This document shows positions 1-11,303 of a DNA stretch of 64,000 nucleotides, one piece after another (the stretch's first letter is position 1; every line of letters starts with the position of its first letter). A model generated the notes under the pieces. The model made no database searches. It was not told the DNA's origin and saw only the letters and a program-made list of their open reading frames with translations. The translations under genes were made by a program, and so were the position numbers. Source of the DNA: Rebecca billardiae RCC1528 (Eukaryota; Haptophyta); NCBI GenBank assembly GCA_965240325.2, contig OZ251233.1:1240001-1304000 (forward strand), in the 5' to 3' direction.

Positions 1-1095
1 GTGCGAGGGGAGACGCCACACTTCCACGAGCTGCAATCAACAAGTTCGTCAACGGTGGCTCTAAGCCGCGGGGCCGCCTGTCGCGGCTGCCTGCTGATTT
101 CACGATGCACAAGTCATCACCACAAGAACAGCTGATACCACACACACACACAGAACGCCACTCCCTTCCCTTGCATCTGGTGCGGAAATTTTGCATGTTC
201 CGGCGGCAGGAGTACGAATGCCTTAACTATGAGCAGCCCTTGGAATGTCGAGACCAAGACTCCGATGCCTTCGGCCGACCATCACCTCCCTACTGACTCG
301 GATGCGGCAGTGAGCCCATCCAGTTGGCTCCGACGCACATGCAGCCGCTCTTCCATCGACTGCCCAGCCTCCCTGCGCCACAGCAGACAGACATGCTGTC
401 GCTGAGCGGCCACTCTGAGCTTGGCGGGTGAGTCAGCTGGTTTTATAAGTGGTTAGTCGACTTTCTTCACTAACCGCGCTTCGGCTTTGCTCGAACTGAA
501 AAATCGCATTCCCTTCGCCGAAGCAGACGGTGCACGTTTCTATAATATTTAATAATAATCCGGCGGACGACTCAGCTGTGCTGACTTTGAAACTGCGCCG
601 AAGTTCATCCGAAGCTGAAGCAGCCAGCCTAGCAGCAGCAGTCACAGTCACTCCGCAGCGCGTAGTAACTACGTTCGTAGCTTAACGTCCGCCCAGACAC
701 AGGAATAAGGTGGTAGATGCGCTGCCACGCTCCAGCTGGGCACCGCCGCCGCGCGGCGGCAGCTACATGCATGCCGCGCTGGTGCGGCGACTGTCACTGC
801 CGACTGCTGTGACTATCCAGCGGCTGCCAGAGTGTCGTTTTTTCGGCGCTCGTGTGCAACTGGTCCGCATGATATCTATGCTGATGACTATGTCTAGTCG
901 TCAGACTAGCAGTAGCACACGCGCTTGCAGTTTCGGGCCATTGTCAATGGCCATTTGGACCATGGGTGAAGATACTTGGGTGAAGTATCTTCTAAACAAG
1001 GTCATGGCCAGGCTCACGTCCCGTCCACCGACTATCATACATCTATAGGCAGAATTCGCGGACGAGTGCCCTTTTTGGCACTACGAACTCAATGT
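1..1095. other. Intergenic, no credible gene
   Basis: Only short open frames with no recognisable protein character are present. Bases 931-977 exactly repeat bases 1742-1788, which lie inside the neighbouring gene, so a small gene fragment has been copied here. An imperfect palindrome follows it near 968-990. Confidence 0.6.
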
Positions 1096-1205
1096 CTAAA
1101 GGAGGTCTCAAAAACTCTGCGAAACTCCGTCTCCTCCGGCCCTGAAAATCGTCCCCCGTCCGACCTTTTTTCTTGACTTTATTTTGAAACGTGTTTAGTG
1201 CGGCC
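1096..1205 (-). repeat. Dispersed repeat, inverted copy of 15700-15803
   Basis: Read on the minus strand, this stretch matches 15700-15803 with scattered mismatches. Shared features are an ACGTTTCAAAA block, an AAGAAAAAAGG block, GACGATTTTCAGGGC and TTTTTGAGACCTCCTTTAG in the same order. No open frame is conserved, so it is probably a non-coding dispersed repeat. Confidence 0.7.
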
Positions 1206-1257
1206 CGCGGGCGGGCTCCATGCGGAGCGCTCCGCGCCCCAGTGCACCGCTGACCAT

Positions 1258-1310
1258 GTAACGACGTGGTATGCTATTAAACGGGCAGGCGATATGTAAC
1301 TATATATATA
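1258..1310 (+). repeat. Fragment of the TA-microsatellite-associated repeat
   Basis: TAACGACGTGGTATGC followed closely by ACGGGCAGGC and a short TA run repeats the left end of the unit starting at 22577. Here the unit carries a short insertion and the TA run is only about five repeats long. Confidence 0.55.
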
Positions 1311-1435
1311 TACATTCCCTTTATAATAATAACGGACTGGTGTGGCTGCGTGTGAGTATTGTGATCGACATACCGAGTATGATGTAGCTATACTGCTATT
1401 GAGTCTTATTGCAGTGTAAAGAACATACACGCCTG

Positions 1436-3262
1436 CTAGTGTCGTTTTTTGCTGCTGGCAATCTGCTTGAGCATCTCACGCACCCTGTGCAGTGTGTGTT
1501 CGTCAAATCCCAGAGATGCATTGCAACATGTAGCCTGGAAGCTCCGGTAGTCGAAGACCTCAGCTGGATCGGCGTATGGCAACCTGCCAAGGGCATCAGC
1601 CTCCGGGGGAATGCAGGACTGGTCTTGCACAGAATGATGAGTCTTCACTGTCTTGCCCCTGGTCCTGGAGAAGACTGATTTCATGGCGCACGGTGACCAG
1701 AGCATGGTGGGACGTCCCAGCTTCGAAGCACATGCGCTTTCTTTCGGGCCATTGTCAATGGCCATTTGGACCATGGGTGAAGATACTTTGATCACCTGCT
1801 CTTGCGAGGTTTTTGAGCCAACAAGCACATCAGAAGTCCAGGCAGCGTGCCAGTTGCGAAAGCGGTTGGTGTCGATTGCCACGGTAACACTCGACCCCAG
1901 GCGCTCAAAGGCAGGGCAACAGAGCTGGTCCTCGGTCTCCCGAGTCACCACAATCTCAAGTTGGCATCCATGGCCAGCCACAGTCACATTCATCCACTCA
2001 AAGAGGCTTAGGAAGGCCACCTCCGGCAGTGACTTCCCGCTCCCTGCTCCACCTCGCATGTGCACAAAGGCAGACACCCTGTCCCTGCCCTGGCCACTGG
2101 CCTCCATGGCAGGGTCAAGGCCCCATGGGGAGAGGATTGGCACCAGCACACGCATGCTGCCATACCACTCACTGAACCGGCCAGCGCCTGCACACGTGAG
2201 TTCTTTCACTGGCAGGACGTCCTCGCCCTTTCTCGACTGGTGATCCACCCACCTGTCAAGTTGACCCAGCACCGGCCCTTGCCCTTGGAGCACGTTGTTG
2301 TGGCGGTGAGTGAGCTGCGCTCGAGCCAGTGCACTGCCCTGGAGGATGGACTTGACTGAGAAGCTCGTCTTCGTCAGGTTTTGCACACCGCACACCTCCT
2401 CCACCTCCTCCAAGCATGATTGAAACCGCAGCCTGCCATCCAGGACCTCCAGGTAAAAGTCTCGCACGAAGCGCAGGATCCGTGGGTAGCCTAGGACGTG
2501 CACACGCCCGTATGGCATGTGGCTTGAAACATTGTCTGCAACGAAGTCGAGCATGGCATGCTCCTGCTTCAAGAGGGCGGATGGCGAGTTAAAGATGGGC
2601 GTAGTGAGGTTGAGGAATGTCTGGTTGCAAAAGCCAGGAGCCAGGACCACACGCCGCCGCTCCACCTCAGCCAGAGCTGCGAGCTCGACCCCCACCCAGT
2701 CAGCGTGCTGCGGACAGCGGAGGCGCAGATGCGCACCCTCAGAGCAGCTGCTCGCACGATGGACGTACTTGAGCAGACGGCCTACTGCCATCGCGCTCTC
2801 AGGCGGAAGGACATGGAATAGGCCGTCGGCTCCTCTGTTGGTGCCAAGTGCAGTCGTCGTGTTGGGTAGACCTGCTGTGTCCACAATGACCGCACTGCTC
2901 GTGTGAGACGCCAGTGTACGCAGGTCAAGTGAACCCTGGATGGAGCACGTGCCATTGCGGGTCACGAGGGAGAGGGCGGAAAGCGCGTAGGGTTCATGGT
3001 CGCGTCGAACGTAGGGGTACTTGTTCGTTTTCTCAAACACGCCGGGCAAAATCGGATGCACTCTGTTCTGGTCCTTGTCGGAGCGAGTCGGCGGCCGCTG
3101 TCGTTGGCGCTGAGAGCGCGGCAGCCCTTGTCGCTGCTGTGACCGCTGAGACGGCAAGTGCAGGCGAATGCTCGCAGGCGCCTCGGCTATGTCACTGGCC
3201 GGGTCGCGGCGAGCCTGAATGAGCACAGCGCCAAGCATCGCGACGCACAGCCATCGAGACAT
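1436..3262 (-). CDS. Secretory type II membrane protein, unknown function (copy 1)
   Basis: The start at 3262 is preferred because it is conserved in the second copy; an upstream in-frame ATG at 3292 would add 10 residues. The product is about 608 residues. A hydrophobic segment at residues 4-16 suggests a signal anchor, followed by a Gln/Arg/Ser-rich stem (about 30-75) and a long lumenal-looking domain with many N-x-S/T sequons and paired cysteines. The C-terminal half contains an FVHMRGG segment and an alternating strand-helix pattern ending in DVLVGSKTSQEQ. This is reminiscent of GT-B glycosyltransferases of the fucosyltransferase sort, but that is inference and I do not recognise the family. 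The gene is intronless and ends in a basic KKRH tail. A near-identical paralogue lies at 28545-30359, and both are open. It could be a surface protein rather than an enzyme. Confidence 0.8.
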   Translation of the reverse strand: MSRWLCVAMLGAVLIQARRDPASDIAEAPASIRLHLPSQRSQQRQGLPRSQRQRQRPPTRSDKDQNRVHPILPGVFEKTNKYPYVRRDHEPYALSALSLVTRNGTCSIQGSLDLRTLASHTSSAVIVDTAGLPNTTTALGTNRGADGLFHVLPPESAMAVGRLLKYVHRASSCSEGAHLRLRCPQHADWVGVELAALAEVERRRVVLAPGFCNQTFLNLTTPIFNSPSALLKQEHAMLDFVADNVSSHMPYGRVHVLGYPRILRFVRDFYLEVLDGRLRFQSCLEEVEEVCGVQNLTKTSFSVKSILQGSALARAQLTHRHNNVLQGQGPVLGQLDRWVDHQSRKGEDVLPVKELTCAGAGRFSEWYGSMRVLVPILSPWGLDPAMEASGQGRDRVSAFVHMRGGAGSGKSLPEVAFLSLFEWMNVTVAGHGCQLEIVVTRETEDQLCCPAFERLGSSVTVAIDTNRFRNWHAAWTSDVLVGSKTSQEQVIKVSSPMVQMAIDNGPKESACASKLGRPTMLWSPCAMKSVFSRTRGKTVKTHHSVQDQSCIPPEADALGRLPYADPAEVFDYRSFQATCCNASLGFDEHTLHRVREMLKQIASSKKRH

Positions 3263-3365
3263 TCTTCTGCTTATGCGGGCTGCGCCAAGCAAGGGCCCTT
3301 GCCGTCAGGCTCATCCTGGGCTCCGGACCGGAGGAGAGTACCAGACACTACAGTTTACTAAGAAT

Positions 3366-3433
3366 AAGAGACGCACACAGCTCAGGCAGGCGAGATTACT
3401 GTATCTCGCCTGCCTGAGCTGTGTGCGTCTCTT
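3366..3433. repeat. Perfect 30-bp inverted repeat, 8-bp loop
   Basis: Arms 3366-3395 and 3404-3433 are exact reverse complements around TTACTGTA. The palindrome is flanked by a TTTACTAAGAAT motif on the left (3351-3365) and its reverse complement on the right (3452-3465). One arm recurs, slightly altered, near 39152-39183, and the flanking motif recurs at 11282-11300 and 28149-28168. It looks like a small foldback element rather than a gene terminator. Confidence 0.8.
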
Positions 3434-3479
3434 CGGTCGTTTTCACCACATATAATTCTTAGTAAACAAGGCGGACGTC

Positions 3480-6400
3480 GTGCTGTCCGGCGCGCACGCA
3501 CGCCGACTCAGCGCGACTCAGCGGTGCGAGAGATGGGCCCCGCGCCGCCGAGCACCATGCGCTCGGTGCACCCCCTCCGGCTCGCACCGCCCCACCCGTG
3601 GCCCTTGCGACTGCGCCCCCGACGCGAGCGCACTGCCCGCTCGCTCGGCCCGCGCTGAAAGCAAACGCTGCCGGCTGCGCGCGGCCGCGCGAGCGCACGG
3701 CCGAGCGGCCGAGCGCGCGTGCTGGGGGGATGCACTCGCGTCTCCGCCACTCGCACGCACGACGCCGCGCAGGGCGTGGTGCCCGCCAGCCACGCGTGAA
3801 CAGCTGCCAAGTCTGCGCGCAGAGCTCGGTCGCGGCGCGCGCGCGGCTGTTGAAAATAAAGGCTGCGCGACTCCTGCTCGCCACCGCCGACCCGCGGTGA
3901 TCATGGGCGCCGGAGTGTGCGCTCGTCTCGACCGCCACGCACCACGGCAAGGGACGGCCGCTCCCTCGAAGCGAGGCGCGTGCGTGCGCAGCGCGGCCGT
4001 GATGGCGCGCACCAGAGCCAGCTCGGACGAGGTGGAGGATGGGGGCGCGGGGCGGGGACGGGCTGGGCCGGTGTGTTGCGCCAGCCACGACCGCTGCTCG
4101 CCGCCGCGATGATCGCGCTCGACGGTGCTTCGACAGTGCTCGTCTCGGCCGCCGCGGCAAGCCGAGCCCGCACCTTCGACGTGAGGCGCGCGCGCGCCCG
4201 GCCGCACCGCAGTGGGACGGCCGTGCGCAGATGAGCTGGCGCTCGCGCGCGATGAGGAGCGCCCTGACGCTTGCCGCGCTCACTACGCAGCACACCAGGC
4301 GCAGGCTTGACGAAGGGTCAGATAGGGGGCCGGGTGCGGGGGCAGCTTCGACCGGGGCGAGGCGCTGGGCCGGCTGCTGCGCTCCACATCCGCAGCGCCC
4401 GGCCGCGCGGCCCGCCTCTCCGGCGCGGCCCAGCCAGCAGCGCTCGGCGGTAGCTGCCACTGCAGCAGCACCCGGCAGGCGGCGCCGCGCGCGCCGCGCG
4501 ATCTGCTCGGGCGCGGAGCGGCAGCCTCGGTACCGCAGGAGCGTGCGCGGCGGGGCTCACACACACCCCGCCGCGCAAGAGCCGCGCAATTGGCAGCCGT
4601 GACGCGCCGCTCGGCGCGGCTGCACTCCCGCCCTGACTGGGCAGCCCTTCTGCACGCTGTGATGCCCTCGCGGGCGTGGCCCGTTCACCCACCAATTCGG
4701 CCATCCAATGGGCCAGATTGCCCGCGCACAGCCATGCTGTGCTGCGCCACGCTGGGCGCAACAGCACCTAGCCAGCCACAACGGCGCAAGCCAGCTGCAG
4801 GTTTAGCAGAGAGAGGTGGCATTGCCACCTCTCTCGGCTGCAGTTGCTGAGTGGTCCGCGGGACACTCGCAGGCCGCGCTGCGACAGAGACCACAAATGG
4901 CGGCGGTGGGCGGCGACGCGGGCGATGGCTGCTGATTCGACGGTGTGCACAAAGCAGCCAAGGCTCGTTGATAGACGCCCGCCATCGCCGCATGCCTCCC
5001 CAAACCGCCCAGCGCGGCTATCGGACGGCCCGCGCCGCTCGCCGGAGACAGGTCGGATGGCGAGTGAGACTGGGCTGGGACAGATACGCACCTTGGGCTC
5101 GTGCGAGGCGCAGGGGCGGATACGGCGCTCCACGTACGCGCCTCCAGGCGCACGACCGCCTCGTCCGACGCGGGCTCGCGCCCATCGTGCGCCGCGGGAT
5201 GCGGACTCGTGGGGAGAGGCCATGCTGATTCGCGCGCAGCCGCGACCAACGGTCGTCGGTGACGACGTCGCGAAAAAAAGATTACCAACGCCGATATTCC
5301 AGGCGAGGGAATTCAGGGAAAAGTCAACTGGGCCTCGGAAGCCAGCATGGCGGCGCCGCTTCCCGGCCGTCCGCCGGAGGGCGGCTCTCGTGCGCGTCGC
5401 GTGCGCGCGCACGGCGGCCCAGTGGTGCGCGAGAGGATCCACGCGCCGTCGAAGCACGCGCCCGGAGCGCCTCGGCCAGCTCACCACGTCCCACGCGCTG
5501 CCATCGCGACAGTGCGCGGCGGCGCGAGCGCACCGCCACTCCCCTCGCTCGGCCGCGCTGCCACGCAAACGCAGCCGGCCGCGCGCGGCCGCGCGGGTGC
5601 ACTGCCGAGCGGTCGAGCGCGCTTGCTGGGGGGATGCACTCGCGTTTCCGTCGCTTGCACGACGCCGCACAGTGCGCGGTGCCCGTCAGCAACGCGTGAA
5701 CAGCTGCCAAGTCTGCGCGCAGAGCTCGGCCCGGCGGCGTGCGCGGCCGTCCAACATAGAGACTGCTCTTCTGCTGCTCGCCACTGCCGACCCGCGCTGA
5801 CCGCGCTGGGGTGTGCTCGTCTCGATCGCCACGTGCACGCGTCCCTGTAAGGGGCGGCCGCGCCTTCGACGTGAGGTGCGTGCGCGACCAGCGGCATGCA
5901 GCAGCTCGGCCCGTAGGCCGCTCGCGGCCTTGATGGCGCGCACTGGAGGCAGCTCGGACGAGGTGGGAGATGGGGGCGCGGGGGCGGGGGCAGCTGAGCT
6001 GGTGCGCGGCGCCAGCCACGTCCGCGGTGCGCTCCCGCCACGCCGCTGCCGAGCAGCACGCGCTGCGGTCGCTCGGCTGGCTCGCACCGCCCCACGCGCT
6101 GCCGTCGCGCTCGCGCGGGCGCGCGGTGGACAGCCCGCGACGACAGCGCGCTGCCCCAGGCCCAGCATCGGTACGGCCGCGACAGCCCGAGCCTGGGGCA
6201 CGGGCAGCCCGTGCGGGCGCGCGCGGGCATAGTCGCGGGATGCCACGCCTCGACCTCGGCCGCGGCGCCGCGTGCTGCGCCGAGGTCAGGCGAGCCCAGC
6301 CGAGCCGCACTGGACGCGGGCGCGCCTGGCATCGCGCGCTCGGCGCAGCCGGCTCCGGACGCACTAGCCTCGGTGCTGCAGCCGCAGCCCGAGGCTGGCT

Positions 6401-8026
6401 CGCGGTCGTCGCGTGCGCCCTCGTGCGGGCAGCCCGTTGGGCTCCACGCCTCGCACTCGGCTTGAACGCCGCGTGCTGCGCCGCGGCTCATCGCACCTCG
6501 CCAGCCAGGCCAGCAGCTGCCGCATGGTGTGAGCACTCGGCGCAGGCCGCGCGCGGCAACTGCGACCACTAACTATGGCGGCGGCGGGCGCGGGCGCGGG
6601 CGATGGCTGCTTGACTCGACGACGCGCAAGACGCAGCCAAGGCTCGCCAGTAGGCGCCCGTCGTCGCTCGTCCGCCGCCCAACCCGCCATCCCCCGAGGC
6701 CGTCCGACTGCACGCTGAGGGCGGCCGGGCTGCCGGCCGGACCGAGCACTGGCGCTGAGTCTCACGCTGGCGCGGTGGCACAGGGGCTGGCCATGTGACG
6801 TATGCCTCCAAGACGCATGCCTTCGCGTCTGGCACCGGAGGGCGCGCGCGCGCCGAGCCCTGCGTGCTCGCCGCCGGCACGCGCCGGCGGCGAGCCGGAA
6901 GCCGCGCCGCCGCGGGCCGCGCGCTCAGCGGCGGCACTCTTTGCGCGCGGCGGCACTCGCGGTCTCGAGCAGCGGTGCAGCGCGCGACTCGCCGGCTGTG
7001 CGAGCACGCGCTCGCCCCGCACGCCGCCGCGCCGCCTTGAGCGTGCTGTGAGCGCCAACGACACAAAGCACGTGCCAACCGCCGCCTCGGCAGCCATGCT
7101 GGCTGCTCCGCGGCCGCGGAAAGACGAACGCCCAGACGACCACACGGATTCGTTTCGTCAGCGGCCGCCAGCCCGGTAGAAAGAGCGATGGCGGCATGGC
7201 CTCCGGGCGCGGGCGGCGCCTTCACCGCTCCGCCCGCGCCCGCTCGCGCGACTGCAGGCGCGCGCGGTCGCGCACGGGCCGGGGAGGCGCGAGCCGCAGC
7301 AAAGACGCGTCACCCGGCGCCCGGCGCGCACCCGCCCGCGCGCCTGCTCCCAGCGGGGCGAGCGCTGCGCCGCGGCGGTCGCGGCCGCGCATGCAGAGCT
7401 ATATACACCCTAACCGCAAGGGAGCAAGACACGCGCCGGGCACGCGTACGCAGCCCCGCGCAGTGGCGCGGGCGCAGCGCTGTCAACCCATCGCGCACTC
7501 ATGCGCCCGCCACCCGCGTACCGCTCGCGCCGCGCCGCGCCGGAGCGCGCGCGCGCGTGGCGGCCGGCGGCCGAGTCTGCCGGCTGCCGCGGGCGTCGGG
7601 CGTGGGAACACAGCCACGGCGCATGCCGCCGGTGCGGCAGACCGCGCATGGGCGGGTGCGCACGCGACGGATCACGTGCGTGTACTACGAGGCCCCGCGC
7701 CAGCCCGTGGCGCTCCGGCCGCGCGCCGGCCCGCTTCACGCGCGACCGCATCGCACGAGCGCACTGATGCCGACCGCGAGCCGTCGCCGCGGCCGCGCCT
7801 TCGCAACGGCAGCGTGCGAGCCGTCTCGCGATGAGCTGGACACGATGCATTCGCGCTGCACGCCGCGCGCCCGCCGCGCAGCGCGCCCTCGCGCCCTCTT
7901 GCCGCGCCCAAGTCGCTGCGGCGATGCGACGTGCTCGTGCGCCAGTGCGGAAAGGCCGGACGGCCCTCCCCTCCATGCTCCTTCCGTGGAGACAGATATT
8001 TCAGTTTGTGGGGGTCGGTAATGGGG
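3480..8026. other. GC-rich gene-poor region of diverged repeats
   Basis: Long open frames occur in all six frames here, as expected from the extreme GC content, and none has a convincing protein pattern. The region contains old internal duplications: 3785-3903 resembles 5686-5801 (sharing AACAGCTGCCAAGTCTGCGC and a later CTGCTCGCCAC block), and 4920-4990 resembles 6600-6665. The spacing of the pairs (about 1.7-1.9 kb) suggests a degraded tandem duplication. I see no RNA gene. Confidence 0.55.
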
Positions 8027-8058
8027 GTATCACGCCTTAACCAAGTGTGCACGTTAAA
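8027..8058 (+). repeat. 32-bp repeat, inverted copy at 34037-34068
   Basis: The run from ATCACGCCTTAACC through GTGTGCACGTTAAAAC is repeated almost exactly, on the opposite strand, at 34037-34068. Part of it (CACGTTAAAAC) also occurs near 17250. It may be the end of a dispersed element. Confidence 0.55.
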
Positions 8059-8068
8059 ACTAAGTATT

Positions 8069-8358
<290 letters not shown>

Positions 8359-8489
8359 AGGTCAGACAGTGCGCCACCCGCAGCCCTGCCCCCCTACGGG
8401 AGCGGGGCCGGGATGGAGCACCGCCTCGGCCTGGGGCACGCGGCGGCGACGGCAGATGCCGCCGCGGCCGAGCGCCTTCCGGAGCACTT

Positions 8490-8577
<88 letters not shown>

Positions 8578-8590
8578 TTAATTAATTAAT
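8490..8590. repeat. (TA)n microsatellite ending in ATTA repeats
   Basis: A pure TA run of about 80 bp passes into several AATT/ATTA units at 8572-8590. It marks the outer edge of the dispersed module whose other edge is the TA run at 8155-8281. Confidence 0.95.
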
Positions 8591-9295
8591 AAGCTATATC
8601 GTCCATCAATAATATCGTCAGCATCGTCGTGATATATATCCGGGCATATCTGCTGATCCGCCGATCATCGACATCATCTGTCATCTGTGAGTGAGTCTCC
8701 GGTCCGTGAACGGTTAGTTTGGTGGTCCGACTAGCTGACTGCTGTCGCTGAGCCGCAGAGTGTGAGTCAGAGTCGGAGTCTCACTCTCAGCACGACAGCA
8801 CGCTGACATGCACGAGTTCGGACGACGAGTTTTTCGTCATCGTCGGTTCGAGTCACGAGGGGCGGGGTTCTGCGGCGGCCTTCCGACCGACCGACGGCAG
8901 CAGACTCAGTTCCGCGACGCCGACCGTTGACGTACGACTGTGACGACTTGATCGATACGATGACATTTTTCTGTCGTCCGTTCGACGGCGGTCGTCGTCA
9001 CTGTTGGATCGTATTCGTAAATTATTGAGCAGCAGTAACGTAGTATAGCCAGTAGTCTGACTTCGCTGACTTCGGCCCCATATTATAATCGTCCGCGACG
9101 CGATGCGGCTTATCCGCTTATCATCACCCAGCCCGACTGGGCGACTGGCCCGCGACCGCGTCACAGACTTAGTGCCACTCACTCACTAACTTACGACAGA
9201 GGCCAGTCAGTGAGTCAGTCACAGTGCCACTGATCACCCTGACGACTACGGACTAGCAATGGTGCACTCACCCGAGGCCGTGATGATGACCGGAC
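8591..9295. other. Intergenic, low complexity, no gene seen
   Basis: Mid-GC DNA rich in GTCAGT, GACGAC and CGTCGTC words. Stops are frequent in all frames, and the longest frame, on the minus strand near 8853-9182, has no recognisable domain. Confidence 0.5.
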
Positions 9296-9431
9296 TCATT
9301 CTATGATTTAACGACACAGGTAGGACGACGCGGGTCTCCTGATTCGTCGGCGGCAGTGCCCGATCGTCGACACGAAGTCGGCGTTGGTGGCAGAGCATAG
9401 CCTGCACCGCGATCGTAAAGCTTGAGCGCGG
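9296..9431 (+). repeat. About 135-bp repeat, second copy at 28370-28504
   Basis: This stretch is nearly identical to 28370-28504, differing by a two-base insertion after GGGT. The copy at 28 kb lies between sequences that are contiguous in the paralogous locus near 1398, so one copy appears to have been inserted. Confidence 0.8.
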
Positions 9432-9762
9432 CCTTGAGCTGCTGAAGCGCGATCCACCTGCGCTGCGCGGCTCGCATGGCGGCAGCGGAGACTATATATA
9501 TATAAGAGTCACTCATTACTGGAGACTGCTCGTCCCCGCCGCGGCCGAGCCATCGTCCATCGACGAGCGTTCAGTCAGTACTTCAGTGGGCAGCGCCGCG
9601 CGTTCTGTCGTAGTTACAGTACTTACACTCGATGGCACGCCAGTCAGTCACTTGTACCGGTACTCGGTAGAGCCATCGCAGGCCACGCACGGCGCAGCCG
9701 GCAGCGACCGGCCGCGCGCGCCGCCCGCCCTCTACGCCAGCTCGCCCGCGCACCCCGCCGCG

Positions 9763-10728
9763 TCAAAGCCCGACCGTCGCGTTCCTCGGGATCCAGCCGG
9801 TCGCGACGCGCACGCCTTTGGTGTGCCCCTGCTTCTCGGGCTTCTTCAGATTCCGGGGCTTGAGCACGACGACGGTGCCGCCGGACTTGTACGGCCAGCG
9901 CTGGTCGAGCTTCGCCTCGACGTGGTAGTACTTGAGCAGCCCGTCCGGGTTGAACTTGTGCTGGAAGTTCTCGTTGTCCAGCGCCATGTAGAAGTCGTGG
10001 ATGATCACGCGCGTGTTGGCGTGCACGTACTGGAGCGCGTTGAACGCGCACGCGCCGCGCGCCTGCCCGTCGCAGAAGATGATGTCGGGCTTGGTGGGCA
10101 CGCGCTCGACGGCGCGGAGGTACGTGGCGTACGTCTCGAAATCACCCTTGTGCTTCGTCGCGCACGTCGCGCACCACCCCTTCTTCACCCCCGAGTCCCA
10201 GGGGAAAGTGTACAGGCTGCCGTCCTTGGGCGCGTGCTGCAGGAACACTCGGCGCCCGCGCTGGTACCGCGGGTCTGGGTCGGAGTAGTGGTCGGCGCGA
10301 GCCATCTCGGCGCGGTACGGCGAGTCGGCGAAGCTGAGCCTCTCGGACGGCGCGATCGAGCGGTCCGGCCACACGTGGAACAGCTCCACGTTCGTGATGC
10401 CCAGCTCGTGCAGGTTGCGCCGGATGTCGTCGGCGAACGGGTCCACGTTCTCAATCGTGTACAGCTGCTTGACGTGCTTGGCAAAGAAGATGGTGGAGGC
10501 GCCGCCGCCGAACTCGACCATCACGGTGCGCTCCGGGTCCATGAACGAGGTCATGAGCTCACGGCACTGCCGTGTCATCCACGGCAGGTGCTTGTCGTAG
10601 TCGGCGGCAGTCGAGCCGCGCACGTGCGACGTGCCGCCGCTGCCAAATGCGGGCGCGGCCGCGCAGGCGAGGGCAAGCGCGGCTATTCGCGCGTGCGCAC
10701 GATGCGGGCAGCCCAAGAAGCGCGCCAT
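9763..10728 (-). CDS. Secreted class I methyltransferase-fold protein
   Basis: The start at 10728 is chosen because it puts a typical signal peptide at the N-terminus (basic start, then IAALALACAAAPAFG); an upstream in-frame ATG at 10800 would bury it. The mature protein is about 290 residues. Residues 71-79 read EFGGGASTI and are followed by strand-like YTIE at about 90-93, the glycine-rich loop and acidic strand-2 end expected of SAM-binding Rossmann folds. Downstream, PDIIFCDGQARG and VIIHDFY fit strands 4 and 5 of the same fold. Substrate is unknown. This architecture occurs in poorly characterised secreted methyltransferase-like proteins of algae (general knowledge). No intron is seen and cysteines are few. 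The methyltransferase fold is fairly likely, the activity unproven. Confidence 0.75.
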   Translation of the reverse strand: MARFLGCPHRAHARIAALALACAAAPAFGSGGTSHVRGSTAADYDKHLPWMTRQCRELMTSFMDPERTVMVEFGGGASTIFFAKHVKQLYTIENVDPFADDIRRNLHELGITNVELFHVWPDRSIAPSERLSFADSPYRAEMARADHYSDPDPRYQRGRRVFLQHAPKDGSLYTFPWDSGVKKGWCATCATKHKGDFETYATYLRAVERVPTKPDIIFCDGQARGACAFNALQYVHANTRVIIHDFYMALDNENFQHKFNPDGLLKYYHVEAKLDQRWPYKSGGTVVVLKPRNLKKPEKQGHTKGVRVATGWIPRNATVGL

Positions 10729-10929
10729 GCAACGCCGCCGAGGCGCACGTCGTGCGCTAGTGCTCGCGCCAGCGCTCGCGTGAGCCTCGCCGGACGCCAT
10801 ACCTGTAAAAGCCCCGGCTGCTGTTTCATACAGTTTAAATTCCCCTTTATAACGGGCTCCGGGTGATCAGACTGGCGGCCGAAGCCTCCAGCCCTACCCT
10901 GGCCAGCCCCCAACCAACCACCACCTCAC

Positions 10930-11230
10930 CCAACCTCAAACCACTGAAGTCTAAACGACGTAGTGGCGACTATTACTAGATTTCCACACATACAAAGATT
11001 GGACGCTCTCGAGTCCACACATACAAAGATTGGACGCTTTGCGCCCGAAGTTTGTCCTATTTGCAAATACGGTAGAAGACCACGGGGGTGGGCATCAGGT
11101 CAGGGGCGTTCCCCGCATCGGTCATACGCCAAATTGAACCGTCTTCCTATTGGAACGGGCTTCGTCCATTTGAAGCGGGTACATTGAATACGGAAAAAGG
11201 CAAAGCCCCCCCAGGGGGGGCTTTGCTTTT
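10930..11230. other. Intergenic with short tandem duplication and G/C hairpin
   Basis: Bases 10983-11006 are repeated at 11014-11037 (CCACACATACAAAGATTGG core, period 31). A strong hairpin at 11201-11225 has arms CAAAGCCCCCC and GGGGGGGCTTTG. The stretch probably includes the promoter of the gene starting at 11304, but no clear TATA or initiator motif is evident. Confidence 0.5.
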
Positions 11231-11231
11231 C

Positions 11232-11266
11232 GGGAGCGTGTGGCAGGATCCCGGGAACGCCCTTGA
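11232..11266 (+). repeat. Short repeat, inverted copy at 30397-30440
   Basis: GGGAGCGTGTGGCAGGATCC followed by GGGAACGCCCTT recurs on the opposite strand at 30397-30440, close to the 5' side of the second copy of the type II membrane protein gene. Both copies lie next to long C or G runs. Confidence 0.6.
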
Positions 11267-11303
11267 AGAGGTGTTTTGCGTAATTCTTAGTAAACTGTAA
11301 CGC

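Noticed and set aside
11201-11225. Bacterial-type intrinsic terminator
   Set aside because: The hairpin is strong, but this is a eukaryotic nuclear region and no transcript ends there by any visible evidence.
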